Source of the DNA: Palsa-1233 sp031367105
GTDB lineage: Bacteria; Gemmatimonadota; Gemmatimonadetes; Gemmatimonadales; GWC2-71-9
NCBI GenBank assembly: GCA_031367105.1
Contig: JANLPG010000145.1
Location: forward strand, 62,001 to 126,000
DNA: 64,000 nucleotides
Direction of reading: 5' to 3'
The notes beneath the pieces were generated by a model. That model was not told the DNA's origin and ran no database searches. It saw only the letters and a program-made list of their open reading frames with translations. Every line of letters begins with the position of its first letter. Positions within the stretch are counted from its first letter, which is position 1. A program made the position numbers and the translations under genes. Below are positions 43,727 to 53,013 of the stretch, one piece after another.

Positions 43727-44913
43727 CCGGTCACACGATCGAGCTCGACCGGCGTGACGGCGGCCCTGCGCACCAGCAATCGCTCGATTCGCGTGGGGGA
43801 CGCCTGAACCACATCGATGTCCAGCCCGCGGAGCGTGAATCGCTCACCTGCCGATGGTATCCGACCGAGAAGTTCCGCCAGCAAGCCACCGAACGACGCC
43901 GCTGCTCGGGCTGGCAGCACGACATCAAAGTGCTGGGCCACCCGCTCTGGTGCCTCGGAGCCGTCGAGTTCCAGCAGCGTCCCGGACGCCAAGGCGGCCA
44001 CCGGCGCAGCCGCGTCGTCCTCGTCGGAAATTTCGCCCACGAGCCCCTCGAGCAGGTCCTCGAAGGTGACCAGACCAGCGGTGCCACCAAACTCGTCGAG
44101 CACGACTGCGAGATGCCGATGGTCACGCTGCATATCGAGCAGGAGGTCTCCTGCGAGCCGGGTCTCGGGGGCGTACGACACCGGACGCACGGGAAGCGCG
44201 TCGGACGGACTCTGCTTGAAGAGGTCGAAGGCGTGGATCATCCCGGTGATTTCGTCGAGTGTCCCGCGATAGACTGGAATGCGCGTATAGCCGGATTCCG
44301 CGAAGGTGGCGAGCACCTGAGCGTGCGTCGCGTCGTAGGGCACGGCGATCATCTCGGTCCGCGGGGTCATGATGGCCCGTACCGGTCGTTCGGCGAAGGT
44401 CATCACCCCGCCCACCATCACCAGCTCTTCCCCGCCGAGCCCGTTTGCCGAGCCCTCGCGGGCAAGCGCCCGAACATCCTCCGAGGGGTCCGGACTGCGC
44501 GCTGGCAGGACCATCGCAAGGAGCGCACTCCAGCCGCGCACGATCGGACCGAGCCACTCGAGCGTACGCTCCGCCCGGGGCACCGTGAACCAGCGCGGCA
44601 GCAGGTAGCCCCCGAGGAGCGTGACCGGGACGACCAGGAAGGCGACGAGGAGCGCGAGTTGCGGCAGCAGGACCACGCCCAACAGGCCCGGAATCACCGC
44701 ACCGACCAACGCGACTCCGAGCGATGTCGCGGCAGCCGAGGCCGCGACTTGTCGCTGGGTCGTCGAGACCCAGTCGAGCGAGTCATCCCCGCCTCGGAGC
44801 CGACGGGAGATCGTCGCCGCCAGGGTCGCTCGCGCCGTGGCAACCAACGCCGCCGCGCCCGACGAGCCAAGGAATGCCACCGAGAGCCCGAGGAGGAGCA
44901 GGAGGAGGTTCAT
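43723..44913 (-). CDS. CNNM/CorC-type membrane protein, copy 1
   Basis: This is a 396-residue hemolysin-C/CNNM family protein. An N-terminal DUF21-like region has three to four hydrophobic helices. A CBS pair follows, opened by VRAIMTPRTEMIAVPYDAT, then AVVLDEFGGTAGLVTFEDLLEGLVGEI (in residues about 270-296) and a C-terminal CorC_HlyC domain. The family is linked to Mg2+ or Co2+ efflux. The ATG at 44913 overlaps the stop of its paralog by 4 nt, and it overlaps mgtE on the other side. Confidence 0.88.
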   Translation of the reverse strand: MNLLLLLLGLSVAFLGSSGAAALVATARATLAATISRRLRGGDDSLDWVSTTQRQVAASAAATSLGVALVGAVIPGLLGVVLLPQLALLVAFLVVPVTLLGGYLLPRWFTVPRAERTLEWLGPIVRGWSALLAMVLPARSPDPSEDVRALAREGSANGLGGEELVMVGGVMTFAERPVRAIMTPRTEMIAVPYDATHAQVLATFAESGYTRIPVYRGTLDEITGMIHAFDLFKQSPSDALPVRPVSYAPETRLAGDLLLDMQRDHRHLAVVLDEFGGTAGLVTFEDLLEGLVGEISDEDDAAAPVAALASGTLLELDGSEAPERVAQHFDVVLPARAAASFGGLLAELLGRIPSAGERFTLRGLDIDVVQASPTRIERLLVRRAAVTPVELDRVTG

Positions 44914-46103
44914 TCGTCCGTCTCCCGAGCCACGACCACCTCGGCGGTGTCCGGCGGCCAGAAGGCGACCCGGCGAATCCGGCGGCGTACCACCAGTTCG
45001 ACGACCACCCGCCACCCGTCGATGTCGGTGGTTTCACCCGGACGTGGCACCCGACCGAGCTCGGCCAGCACGAGCCCACCGACTGTCGCCACATCACCGC
45101 GTTCGAAATCGTGCTCCAGCTCGGCCTCGAGGTCGGCGAGCGGGACCCCGCCCTCCACGAGCCAGTGCCCATCGGGGAGTCGCTGCACCGGCTGCACTTC
45201 ATCGGTGTCGTGCTCGTCCTGAATTTCGCCGACGATCTGCTCGAGGATGTCCTCGAGTGTGACGATTCCGGCGGTACCCCCGAACTCGTCGACCACCACA
45301 GCGAGGTGACCAGGCCCCCGTTGGAAATCGCGCAATTGTCGGTCCAGCGTCTTTCCAGTGGGCACGAAGGCCGCGGGACGAATCAGCGACTGCCAATGCT
45401 CGCGCGCCGGCTGCTCGGCATAGAGCCGGGGAAGGACGTCCTTCGCGTAGATCACGCCAACGACGGCATCCGGGTGGCCATCAAGCACCAGGAGACGAGC
45501 GTGCTGGCTGCGGCGCAGGGTGGCCACCACCTCCGCCTCGCTCTCCGAACTCTGCACCGCAATGATATCCAATCGGGGCGTCATCACTTCCGCCACTTGC
45601 ATCTCGGCCAAGGAGAACACGCCGAGCGCCATCTCCTGGGGAGAATGGCCATCGGAACGGGCGGCAATCCGTGACGGATCGACGCGCCCTCCGTCCAGAT
45701 AAATCGCCATCCACAGTAGTGGCGCAAAGACGGGGCGTGCCGCGAGGGCAAGGTGTCGGGCGTGCGGAACGAGTTCGGGCGCGAGGGTCGCCAGCAAGCG
45801 CGGCGCGAGATCGCCGACCGTCCAGACCAGCACCGTCACGAGCAGGACGCGAATCAGGGCGAGTGCTGGCGGGTAGGCCCACCAGGCGACGGCAGTCCCG
45901 GCGATGGCAGCCGCGGCAGTGAGCGACGCGAGATGGATGACGTGTAACACACGTTCGGGCGGCAATTCGTCGCTGCTCGGATCGCGTGCGAGGGCGCGGG
46001 CGCCAAGTTCAGTATCTCCTTCACCAGCAAGCGCTACCAAACCGGCCCAGAGCATCACCAGGCCGGCCAGTGCGGGCAACAAGGCTTGCAGCAGGGCGGT
46101 CAC
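44910..46103 (-). CDS. CNNM/CorC-type membrane protein, copy 2
   Basis: This 397-residue paralog of the next gene has the same layout: hydrophobic N-terminal region, CBS pair starting AEVMTPRLDIIAVQSSESE, the motif VVVDEFGGTAGIVTLEDILEQIVGEI (over about residues 270-296), and a CorC_HlyC end. Compared with copy 1 its membrane region has diverged strongly (LASLTAAAAIAGTAVAWWAY). Divergent tandem pairs may form heteromers. The GTG at 46103 overlaps the ybeY stop by 4 nt. Confidence 0.86.
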   Translation of the reverse strand: MTALLQALLPALAGLVMLWAGLVALAGEGDTELGARALARDPSSDELPPERVLHVIHLASLTAAAAIAGTAVAWWAYPPALALIRVLLVTVLVWTVGDLAPRLLATLAPELVPHARHLALAARPVFAPLLWMAIYLDGGRVDPSRIAARSDGHSPQEMALGVFSLAEMQVAEVMTPRLDIIAVQSSESEAEVVATLRRSQHARLLVLDGHPDAVVGVIYAKDVLPRLYAEQPAREHWQSLIRPAAFVPTGKTLDRQLRDFQRGPGHLAVVVDEFGGTAGIVTLEDILEQIVGEIQDEHDTDEVQPVQRLPDGHWLVEGGVPLADLEAELEHDFERGDVATVGGLVLAELGRVPRPGETTDIDGWRVVVELVVRRRIRRVAFWPPDTAEVVVARETDE

Positions 46104-46531
46104 GTGAGGGCCTTGACGTACTGTTCCTGCCGCTGCCACATCGCCGAACGGGTGCGCGTCTCGCCTTCGGGATGTTCGTATCCGAGCACGTGGAGCGTGC
46201 CGTGCACGACCAGTCGCACCAATTCTTCCCGTACGCCGAGGCCTCGGTGACGAGCCTCGCGTGCGGCGACATACGGACAGACGTAGATATCACCTGAGAG
46301 CGTGCCGTCCGGCATCGGCAGTGCGAAGGCGATGACGTCAGTCAGGCGGTCGTGCTGTTTGTACTCGGCATTCATCTGGCGCATCCGGCGCGGGCCCAGG
46401 AAAGTGACCGCGATGCTCGCCTCCCGCCGTTCCGCCGAGAGAACGTGGGCCACGGCGTTACGCACGATCCGGACTGGAAGTCGTCCTCTCGCGCCGCCCA
46501 CCATCACTGCCGGGGTCCCGGGGACGCTCAT
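46100..46531 (-). CDS. ybeY: endoribonuclease YbeY (rRNA maturation factor)
   Basis: YbeY acts in 16S rRNA 3'-end maturation and ribosome quality control. The 143-residue protein has the zinc site HGTLHVLGYEH (H3xH5xH), and MRQMNAEYKQHDRLTDVIAFAL precedes it. The ATG at 46531 shares bases with the phoH TGA stop (TGATG). The phoH-ybeY-CorC order is widely conserved, supporting all three assignments. Confidence 0.95.
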   Translation of the reverse strand: MSVPGTPAVMVGGARGRLPVRIVRNAVAHVLSAERREASIAVTFLGPRRMRQMNAEYKQHDRLTDVIAFALPMPDGTLSGDIYVCPYVAAREARHRGLGVREELVRLVVHGTLHVLGYEHPEGETRTRSAMWQRQEQYVKALT

Positions 46532-47487
46532 CAACCCGCCTGATCCTCCGCGTAGGCGCGGATGATGTCGCGGACCAAGCGATGCCGCACCACGTCTTCA
46601 TCGGTCAGGTAGTGGAACCCGATGCCCTCGATCCCCGGGAGGACGCGCTCGATCTGAATCAGGCCACTGTCCTCCCGGCGCGGCAGATCGATCTGAGTCT
46701 TGTCGCCAGTGACGACCACCTTGCTATTCACGCCAAGCCGGGTGAGAAACATCTTCATCTGCGCTATAGTGGCGTTCTGTGCTTCGTCGAGGATGATGAA
46801 TGCGTCGGCCAGCGTGCGCCCCCGCATATAGGCGAGCGGCGCGATCTCGATCGTGCGCGTTTCGAGTGCCTTCTGGACCTTCTCGTGGGACATCATATCT
46901 TCGAGCGCGTCGTAGAGCGGGCGGAGGTACGGATCGACCTTCTGCTGGAGGTCGCCGGGGAGAAACCCGAGCGATTCTCCGGCCTCGACGGCAGGACGTG
47001 CCAGCACGATTCGCTTGACCCGCTTGCGGGCAAGCGCCTCAACGGCTTTCGCCACGGCGAGGTACGTCTTCCCGGTGCCAGCCGGCCCGATGCCGATCAC
47101 AATGTCGTGGTTGTTGATGACGTTCAGATATTCGCGCTGCCCGGGGGTCTTGGCCACGATCGCACGACGCATTCCGGGAATCACGATCTTCGTGCCGTCG
47201 CCCGTCGTGGTCACTTCGGCGAGATGGCCGTCCGTGGCGAGCCGGTAGACATCCTCGGGTTCAATCGGCTGCCCCGCCCGAGCCAGATCGACGAACCCCT
47301 GCACCACGGGCGTCGCCCGTTCAAGCTGCGCCACCGTCCCGACCAGCGTCAGCGCATCGCCGCGCTGCGAAACGCGCACCCCGAGCGCACGCTGAATTTC
47401 TGCAAAGTTGGCTTCGTTGACACCAGCAAGCAGCAGTGGGTCGGCACCTTCGGCGTTGAGCGTGTGGCGGACATCTTCACTGTTCAT
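46531..47487 (-). CDS. PhoH family ATPase (PhoL type)
   Basis: This is a 318-residue PhoH-like protein. A leading KH-like region precedes the P-loop ATPase with GPAGTGKTYLAVA, IVLARPAVEAGESLGFLPGD and ILDEAQNATIAQMKMFLTRLG (Walker B and following). The neighbouring YbeY suggests an RNA-related role. The ATG overlaps the aspS stop by 4 nt. Confidence 0.94.
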   Translation of the reverse strand: MNSEDVRHTLNAEGADPLLLAGVNEANFAEIQRALGVRVSQRGDALTLVGTVAQLERATPVVQGFVDLARAGQPIEPEDVYRLATDGHLAEVTTTGDGTKIVIPGMRRAIVAKTPGQREYLNVINNHDIVIGIGPAGTGKTYLAVAKAVEALARKRVKRIVLARPAVEAGESLGFLPGDLQQKVDPYLRPLYDALEDMMSHEKVQKALETRTIEIAPLAYMRGRTLADAFIILDEAQNATIAQMKMFLTRLGVNSKVVVTGDKTQIDLPRREDSGLIQIERVLPGIEGIGFHYLTDEDVVRHRLVRDIIRAYAEDQAG

Positions 47488-49262
47488 TCCGTGCTCCCCG
47501 AAGTGGACCGGAGCTGAAGTGCGACAAGGTCCGTCGCCGACACCGATGTTGGCGCACCTTCGAACAGCGCGCGAGCCGCCGCCGTCTTCGGGAAGGCGAT
47601 GACGTCTCGCAGCGACGGCGCCCCGGCGAGCAGCATCGCGATGCGATCGAAGCCGAGTGCGAATCCACCGTGCGGCGGTGCCCCGGAGGCGAGGGCGTCG
47701 AGCAGGAAACCGAACCGCCGCCGCTGTTCCTCGCCCGAAACGCCAAGAAACCGGAACACCGTCGCTTGCAACACGGGATCCGTGATGCGGATCGATCCGC
47801 TGCCCAGTTCGTTGCCGTTGTACACTGCGTCGTAGTGCAAGGCCCGACAGCGCCAGGGCTCGGTTTCGAGAAAGGCGATGTCATCCGGGTGGGGAGACGT
47901 AAATGGGTGGTGGGTGAACACCCAGGCGCCCGTCAGCGAGTCGAGCTCGAAGAGCGGGAAGTCGACCACCCAGGCGAACGCGTGCGCGAACTGCGGATGG
48001 ACGTCCGGGTGACGCGTGAGCGACGTCCGAATCGCGTGGAGCGCCGGACTGGTCACGCTGTCGACGCCGATCACGGCGACGAGCAGCGCCCCTGCGTCGG
48101 CGTCGATCTGCGCCAATGCGCCGACACCGAATGCCTTCACCCCCTGACCTTCCCACCCCGCGTCGGTCCGCTTCGCCCAGATGAGTCCCGGGGCGCCGGC
48201 ACTCCTCGCAACGCCAGTGAGAAGGTCGAGTTCCTTGCGGGAGAGCCCGGACTGACCCGGCGCCACGATTGCACGGAGGCGTCCGCCTGCGGCGATACCC
48301 TCTCGCACAAACGGCGCCGCATCGTCGCCTGCCAGGGCGCCGATGTCGCGAATCTCGAAGCCATATCGCAAGTCGGGCTTGTCAATTCCGAACCGTTCCA
48401 TCGCGTCCCGATGTGTCAATCGCTCGAATGGAATCGTGACCGCCTGCCCCGCCTCGTTCCAGAGCTCCTGCAGTACCCGCTCGATCACCGGCAACACATC
48501 CTCGACTCCGACGAAGGAGGCCTCGAGGTCGATCTGGGTAAACTCGGGCTGCCGGTCGGCACGGAGGTCCTCATCCCGGAAGCAGCGCGCGATCTGGAAG
48601 TAGCGGTCGAAGCCGGCGATCATCAGCAACTGCTTGTAAATCTGTGGTGACTGCGGCAGGGCATAGAACTCGCCTGGATGGACGCGCGATGGCACCAGAT
48701 AGTCACGGGCACCCTCCGGCGTCGGCTTGGTCAGGATCGGGGTCTCGATTTCGAGAAAGCCGAGCTCGGCGAGCGTCCGGCGGGCACGCTGTAACAACCG
48801 ATGCCGCAGGATGATGTTCGCCTGCAATTCCGGCCGACGGAGATCCAGCACTCGGTATTGCAGTCGCAGTTCCTCGGACGCGAGTTCCTCTCCCTCACGT
48901 CGGGCAACCTGGATCGCCGGGGTCACCGCCGGGCCGACAACACGAAGCGTGGTGACGTGCACCTCGATCTCGCGTGACACCATTCCGGTATCAGGCGCCG
49001 GCTCGCGACGCAACGCCACCACCCCTTCGACCAGAACGACCGTTTCCGCGCCGAGCGTGGCGCCCAGTGCCAGTATTTCCGGAGGAGTCCAGGCGGGGTC
49101 GCAGGAGAGTTGGACGATGCCATCACGATCCCGGAGATCGAGAAAGACGATGCCACCGAGGTCGCGACGTCGGTGAATCCATCCTCCGAGTCGGACGGAA
49201 GCGCCGAGCTCGGCGCGGGTCAGCGAACCCGCGCGATGGGTGCGAAGTGAAGTGCTGTGCAT
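47484..49262 (-). CDS. aspS: aspartyl-tRNA synthetase
   Basis: This is a 592-residue class IIb synthetase. An N-terminal OB-fold anticodon domain (GGWIHRRRDLGGIVFLDLRD) is followed by the catalytic domain with FLEIETPILTKPTPEGARDY, YALPQSPQIYKQLLM, FRDEDLRADRQPEFTQID (motif 2) and GFALGFDRIAMLLAG (motif 3). The GAD insertion, about residues 290-420, marks the bacterial type. The ATG has no obvious ribosome site, so leaderless or coupled translation is possible. It is divergent from rlmN across 94 nt. Confidence 0.97.
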   Translation of the reverse strand: MHSTSLRTHRAGSLTRAELGASVRLGGWIHRRRDLGGIVFLDLRDRDGIVQLSCDPAWTPPEILALGATLGAETVVLVEGVVALRREPAPDTGMVSREIEVHVTTLRVVGPAVTPAIQVARREGEELASEELRLQYRVLDLRRPELQANIILRHRLLQRARRTLAELGFLEIETPILTKPTPEGARDYLVPSRVHPGEFYALPQSPQIYKQLLMIAGFDRYFQIARCFRDEDLRADRQPEFTQIDLEASFVGVEDVLPVIERVLQELWNEAGQAVTIPFERLTHRDAMERFGIDKPDLRYGFEIRDIGALAGDDAAPFVREGIAAGGRLRAIVAPGQSGLSRKELDLLTGVARSAGAPGLIWAKRTDAGWEGQGVKAFGVGALAQIDADAGALLVAVIGVDSVTSPALHAIRTSLTRHPDVHPQFAHAFAWVVDFPLFELDSLTGAWVFTHHPFTSPHPDDIAFLETEPWRCRALHYDAVYNGNELGSGSIRITDPVLQATVFRFLGVSGEEQRRRFGFLLDALASGAPPHGGFALGFDRIAMLLAGAPSLRDVIAFPKTAAARALFEGAPTSVSATDLVALQLRSTSGSTE

Positions 49263-49356
49263 GGACCGAAACTAACGCTCCCGGGGAGGGGGCGGAAGGA
49301 ACGCACAGGCCCGGTCGACTCGCCGCAAGTGTGCTAACGACTTAGGTTTCCGCGAT

Positions 49357-50421
49357 ATGTCCACGCCGCCTACGCTGCTCGATCTTCCGCCCGCCGTTGC
49401 CGCACTACGCTTGCAGCACTGGGTCGCCTCCGAGGGCCTCCCCGGCTACCGTGCGTCCCAGCTGCTTCGCCGCCTCTGGGTGGCTCCAGTGGCGAGCTGG
49501 CACGACGCCTCGGAACTCCCAATCGCCCTCCGCGACCGTCTTCAAGCGGTCTGGCCGCTCCCGCGGCTGATTCCTGACGTGATCCAGCAATCGCAGGACG
49601 GCACCCGGAAATACCTGTGGACCCTGCCCGACGGTGAGAAGATCGAGTCGGTCCTGATTCCCTCGGCCGGTCGTCTCACCCTCTGCATCTCGTCGCAAGC
49701 CGGCTGCGCATTGGGGTGCGGTTTCTGCGCCACCGGCCTGATGGGGTTCCGTCGAAACCTCACCGCCTGGGAGATCGCCTGTCAGGTCCGGGAAATCGTC
49801 CTGGCGACGCCGGCCGACCGGCCCTCCAACGTCGTGTTCATGGGAATGGGCGAACCGCTGCTGAACTGGCCGGCGGTCGATGCGACACTCTCGATCCTGA
49901 ACCACTCGGACGGTTTCGGGATCGGAGCGCGGCACATCACGGTGTCGACGGTCGGCATCGTGCCCGGGATGAAGGCGCTGGCCGCGCGCCCGGAACAGTT
50001 CCGGCTGGCGATCTCCTTGCACTCCCCCAACGCGCGCGACCGGCAATCACTGATGCCGATCGAGAAGAAGTACCCGCTGAAGGAAGTCCTCGAGACGGCG
50101 AAGACCTTCGCGAAGCGGGTCACCTTCGAATATGTGCTGATCGCCGGTCGTAACGACCGCGACGAAGACGCGGCCGTGCTCGCCTCGCTGGCGCGCAAAC
50201 TTGGTGCGCACGTCAATCTCCTCCCGTTGCATCCCGGCGGTGCGATCCACTTGACGCCGACGGACACGCCACGGATCCGGGAATTTCGCGACTACCTGAC
50301 CGACTGCGGCATCGAGGCCGTAGTGCGTCGCTCCCGCGGACTCGACATCGCTGCGGCCTGCGGCCAGCTTCGGGTGCAGATGGAGAAGCGCCAGCGGACG
50401 GATGGCGTGGCGACTCGGTAG
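49357..50421 (+). CDS. rlmN: 23S rRNA (adenine-2503-C2)-methyltransferase RlmN
   Basis: This radical-SAM enzyme methylates A2503 of 23S rRNA and A37 of some tRNAs. The 354-residue protein has the cluster cysteines Cys117, Cys121 and Cys124 in GCALGCGFCATG. The two redox/methyl-carrying cysteines are Cys110 (TLCISSQ) and Cys335 (AAACGQL). GMGEPLLNW and STVGIVPGM are also present. GAA-type substrate loop and length are normal. It begins a short plus-strand pair with crcB. Confidence 0.96.
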   Translation: MSTPPTLLDLPPAVAALRLQHWVASEGLPGYRASQLLRRLWVAPVASWHDASELPIALRDRLQAVWPLPRLIPDVIQQSQDGTRKYLWTLPDGEKIESVLIPSAGRLTLCISSQAGCALGCGFCATGLMGFRRNLTAWEIACQVREIVLATPADRPSNVVFMGMGEPLLNWPAVDATLSILNHSDGFGIGARHITVSTVGIVPGMKALAARPEQFRLAISLHSPNARDRQSLMPIEKKYPLKEVLETAKTFAKRVTFEYVLIAGRNDRDEDAAVLASLARKLGAHVNLLPLHPGGAIHLTPTDTPRIREFRDYLTDCGIEAVVRRSRGLDIAAACGQLRVQMEKRQRTDGVATR

Positions 50422-50486
50422 CACGCCGCGTCGACCCGGCAGTGGACGCTGAGAAGTTGTTTCCATCCATTCAACGCGAGGCCCCC

Positions 50487-50894
50487 GTGTCCAACACCCC
50501 GTTCACCCCCACCTTGCTCATCGCCGTGGCCCTCGGCAGCGCCATCGGCGGCGTGGCGCGCTACCTGATGACGATCGCAGTGCAACCACGGCATATCGCC
50601 TTTCCCTTCGGCACCCTCGCCGTGAACATCCTCGGCTGTTTCCTGATCGGTGCGATTGCGCAGTACTCGCTGACTTCCGGCAGGCTCTCACCCGAGCTTC
50701 GCGTGCTGCTGATCTCGGGGTTTTGTGGCGGTTTCACGACTTTCTCGACGTTTGCGTTCGAGAGCCTCGAGTTGATCCAGGCGGGCGCCTGGTCGCGGGC
50801 CCTCCTCTACACCTTGCTCTCAGTCAGCGTTGGCCTCGGCGCCGTCTGGGTGGGGACAGCTGCGGTTCGCGCCACGGTCGGCGCGCCCGGCTGA
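50487..50894 (+). CDS. crcB: fluoride ion channel CrcB/Fluc
   Basis: This is a 135-residue membrane protein with four hydrophobic helices that exports fluoride as a dual-topology dimer. GSAIGGVARY in helix 1, FGTLAVNILGCFLIG with the pore Asn in helix 2, and GFCGGFTTFSTFAFE carrying the phenylalanine box in helix 3 are diagnostic. The GTG at 50487 is preferred because GCGAGG precedes it by about 5 nt. No fluoride riboswitch is evident in the 65-nt leader. It follows rlmN on the plus strand. Confidence 0.93.
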   Translation: MSNTPFTPTLLIAVALGSAIGGVARYLMTIAVQPRHIAFPFGTLAVNILGCFLIGAIAQYSLTSGRLSPELRVLLISGFCGGFTTFSTFAFESLELIQAGAWSRALLYTLLSVSVGLGAVWVGTAAVRATVGAPG

Positions 50895-50916
50895 GCCAGT
50901 CGAACCAAAGGGGGAA

Positions 50917-51900
50917 TCAGCGCCGTTTCACCCACGCTGCGATATCCTCGATCACGGACGCCTCGACGTGCCCCGGCACGGCGTAATCATTGGGTGAGGG
51001 GACCCCCTTCCCGGCGATGAACAGGTGGTTCAACATCTCGTACCGGCCGATAGTGACGTCGGTCCGGGGGCCGAGCACGCGCAAATAGTCCTCCAGCTGT
51101 TCGGGGGTGACCTGATAATCGCGCATTCCCTGCAGGATCAGCACCGGGAGTTTGATGTCTCGCATAGCCACAGCCGGGTCATAGGCGTTGAGGTCGAGAA
51201 AGTATTTCGCGGGGGCGCCGAGGATGATCTGCAGGTTGCCAGAATCGGCTGGCGTGAGCGCGCGGATTCTGGCGATGCGTGGCGCCATCATCGCCTGTTG
51301 CAGTTTCACTGCCGCGAGGGTCACTGAGTCGCCGGCTGAGATTGAGGCGATGTAGGCGAACTGGCGCTCGATCTGATCGGCGAGCAATGCGCGGGTGGCA
51401 CCGGCCAGCAGGACGATTCCGGCCAGCTTTCCGTCGGCGATCGCGATCCGCGGTGCAAGCATCCCTCCCAGGGAGTGCCCGATCATCACGATGCGCTTCC
51501 GATCCACCTCCGGCTGAGACCGCAGGACACTCAGCGCGCTGACCGCGTCCTGCACCGTCTCATCCCAGACGGTGAAGGCCTTCGCACTGTACCAGGCGGG
51601 AGCCACTCTCGAGCGCTTGTCGAACCGGAGCACTGCGACGCCCTGCTGCGCCAATCCCCAGGCGATGTCTCGATACGGCTTGTCGGGACCGACCGTCAGA
51701 TCACGATCGCCTGCCCCAGATCCGTGCACGATGATCAGCGCGGGGAACGGCCCCTTCCCGGCCGGAAGCGTCACAACCCCCGGGAGGGGCACTGGCCCAG
51801 GGATGATCACTGCGCGTTCCATCAGCCCCTTCGGCAGCTCTTGCGCTGCGAGCGAACGGGCCGTAGAGAGAAACGCAAGAAGCAAGATGGCTGATCGCAT
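50917..51900 (-). CDS. secreted alpha/beta hydrolase
   Basis: This is a 327-residue protein with a signal peptide (ILLLAFLSTARSLAAQE). The alpha/beta-hydrolase core shows HGSGAGDRD for the oxyanion turn, MIGHSLGGML with the nucleophile Ser, PVLILQGMRDYQVTP with the acid Asp, and a late His in EMLNHLF. It resembles dienelactone-hydrolase or acyl-peptide-hydrolase-like esterases. The substrate is unknown. It converges with crcB, with 22 nt between stops. Confidence 0.85.
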   Translation of the reverse strand: MRSAILLLAFLSTARSLAAQELPKGLMERAVIIPGPVPLPGVVTLPAGKGPFPALIIVHGSGAGDRDLTVGPDKPYRDIAWGLAQQGVAVLRFDKRSRVAPAWYSAKAFTVWDETVQDAVSALSVLRSQPEVDRKRIVMIGHSLGGMLAPRIAIADGKLAGIVLLAGATRALLADQIERQFAYIASISAGDSVTLAAVKLQQAMMAPRIARIRALTPADSGNLQIILGAPAKYFLDLNAYDPAVAMRDIKLPVLILQGMRDYQVTPEQLEDYLRVLGPRTDVTIGRYEMLNHLFIAGKGVPSPNDYAVPGHVEASVIEDIAAWVKRR

Positions 51901-51954
51901 TGGTGTTCTCTTGGAGTGATTTCCAAACGTGAGCCCGACTCGTCTACCGTCACG

Positions 51955-52935
51955 CTATCGCGCGGTCACGCGATCGGGTGGTGCATCGCCGGCAAAGAAG
52001 GCAGCGAGGTTCTTGATCGCGAGAAATCCCATCGCTTCCCGGGTCTCGCGAGTCGCCGATCCGAGGTGCGGGAGCAGCACGACGTGCTCCATTCCGAGCA
52101 GGCGGCGGTCGACCAAGGGTTCACCCCGGTACGCATCGAGTCCCGCCCCGGCGAGATGGCCGGAGTGCAGCGCAGCGATCAGCGCATTATCATCGACGAT
52201 ATCGCCTCGAGCCGTGTTGATGAGGAATGCCCCCGGTTGCATCAGTGCCAGGCGGGTGCTGTTCATCATTCCGCGCGTCTCGGCGGTACTCGGGCAGTGC
52301 AGGGAAACGATCTCTGACGCCGCGAGCAAGCTCTCGAGCGAAGTACACTGCTCCGCCCCTGCCGCGGCAAGTTCGGCGTCGGGGACCGCACTCCGATTGA
52401 AGCAGAGGACCCGCATCCCGAAGCCGTGATGGGCACGGCGTGCGACCGCACGTCCGATCCGGCCCATCCCCACTACCCCGAGCGTTCGCCCAGTCACCTC
52501 GCGGCCGAGCAAGTGGGTCGGTGTCAACCCAGCCCAGCGCCCACCGCGCAATTCGCGCTCCCCTTCTCCCGCCCGCCGGAGCGTCATCAGGATCAGTGTC
52601 ATCGCGAGATCAGCGGTGGCATCCGTCAGCACACCCGGGGTGTTGGTCACCGTGATGTCGTGCGCCTGTGCCGCTGCAAGGTCGATGTTGTCGACTCCGA
52701 CACCGAAATTCGCGAGGATGCGAGTCCGGATCGGATATGCGGCAAGGACCTCGGCGGTCAATCGGTCGGTGATCGTGCAGAGGATACCGTCGGCGAACCC
52801 TAACGCACGCTGCAACTGCTCAGGCGTCATCGGCTGATCGTCCGCCGAGAGCACAACATCGAACTGCTCCCGCAGCGCTGCTTCCACCGGCACAGGGAGT
52901 CGCCGGGTCACTGCCACGCGCGGGCGTACCGTCAT
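51955..52935 (-). CDS. D-2-hydroxyacid dehydrogenase (probable glyoxylate/hydroxypyruvate reductase)
   Basis: This 326-residue NAD(P)H-dependent enzyme has the substrate-loop NFGVGVDNIDL, the Rossmann motif VVGMGRIGRAVARR, catalytic Arg in NTARGDIVDD, a conserved Glu region, and catalytic His in LLPHLGSAT. The ATG at 52935 follows a strong GGGGAG site. It is divergent from a glycerate 2-kinase; reduction of hydroxypyruvate to D-glycerate followed by phosphorylation would link the two. Physiological direction is inferred. Asp versus Arg after the second strand was not resolved, so cofactor preference is open. Confidence 0.9.
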   Translation of the reverse strand: MTVRPRVAVTRRLPVPVEAALREQFDVVLSADDQPMTPEQLQRALGFADGILCTITDRLTAEVLAAYPIRTRILANFGVGVDNIDLAAAQAHDITVTNTPGVLTDATADLAMTLILMTLRRAGEGERELRGGRWAGLTPTHLLGREVTGRTLGVVGMGRIGRAVARRAHHGFGMRVLCFNRSAVPDAELAAAGAEQCTSLESLLAASEIVSLHCPSTAETRGMMNSTRLALMQPGAFLINTARGDIVDDNALIAALHSGHLAGAGLDAYRGEPLVDRRLLGMEHVVLLPHLGSATRETREAMGFLAIKNLAAFFAGDAPPDRVTAR

Positions 52936-53013
52936 GCGATCTCTCCCCTCGAGGTATCCCGTAGCGTAAACCGCCGGGGAGGTAATATTGGCGGGTCCCT
53001 CCCTGGAGTCACG

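Noticed and set aside
50422..50486. Fluoride riboswitch upstream of crcB
   Set aside because: The leader is only about 65 nt and lacks the conserved GGNGAUGG and following pseudoknot sequences.
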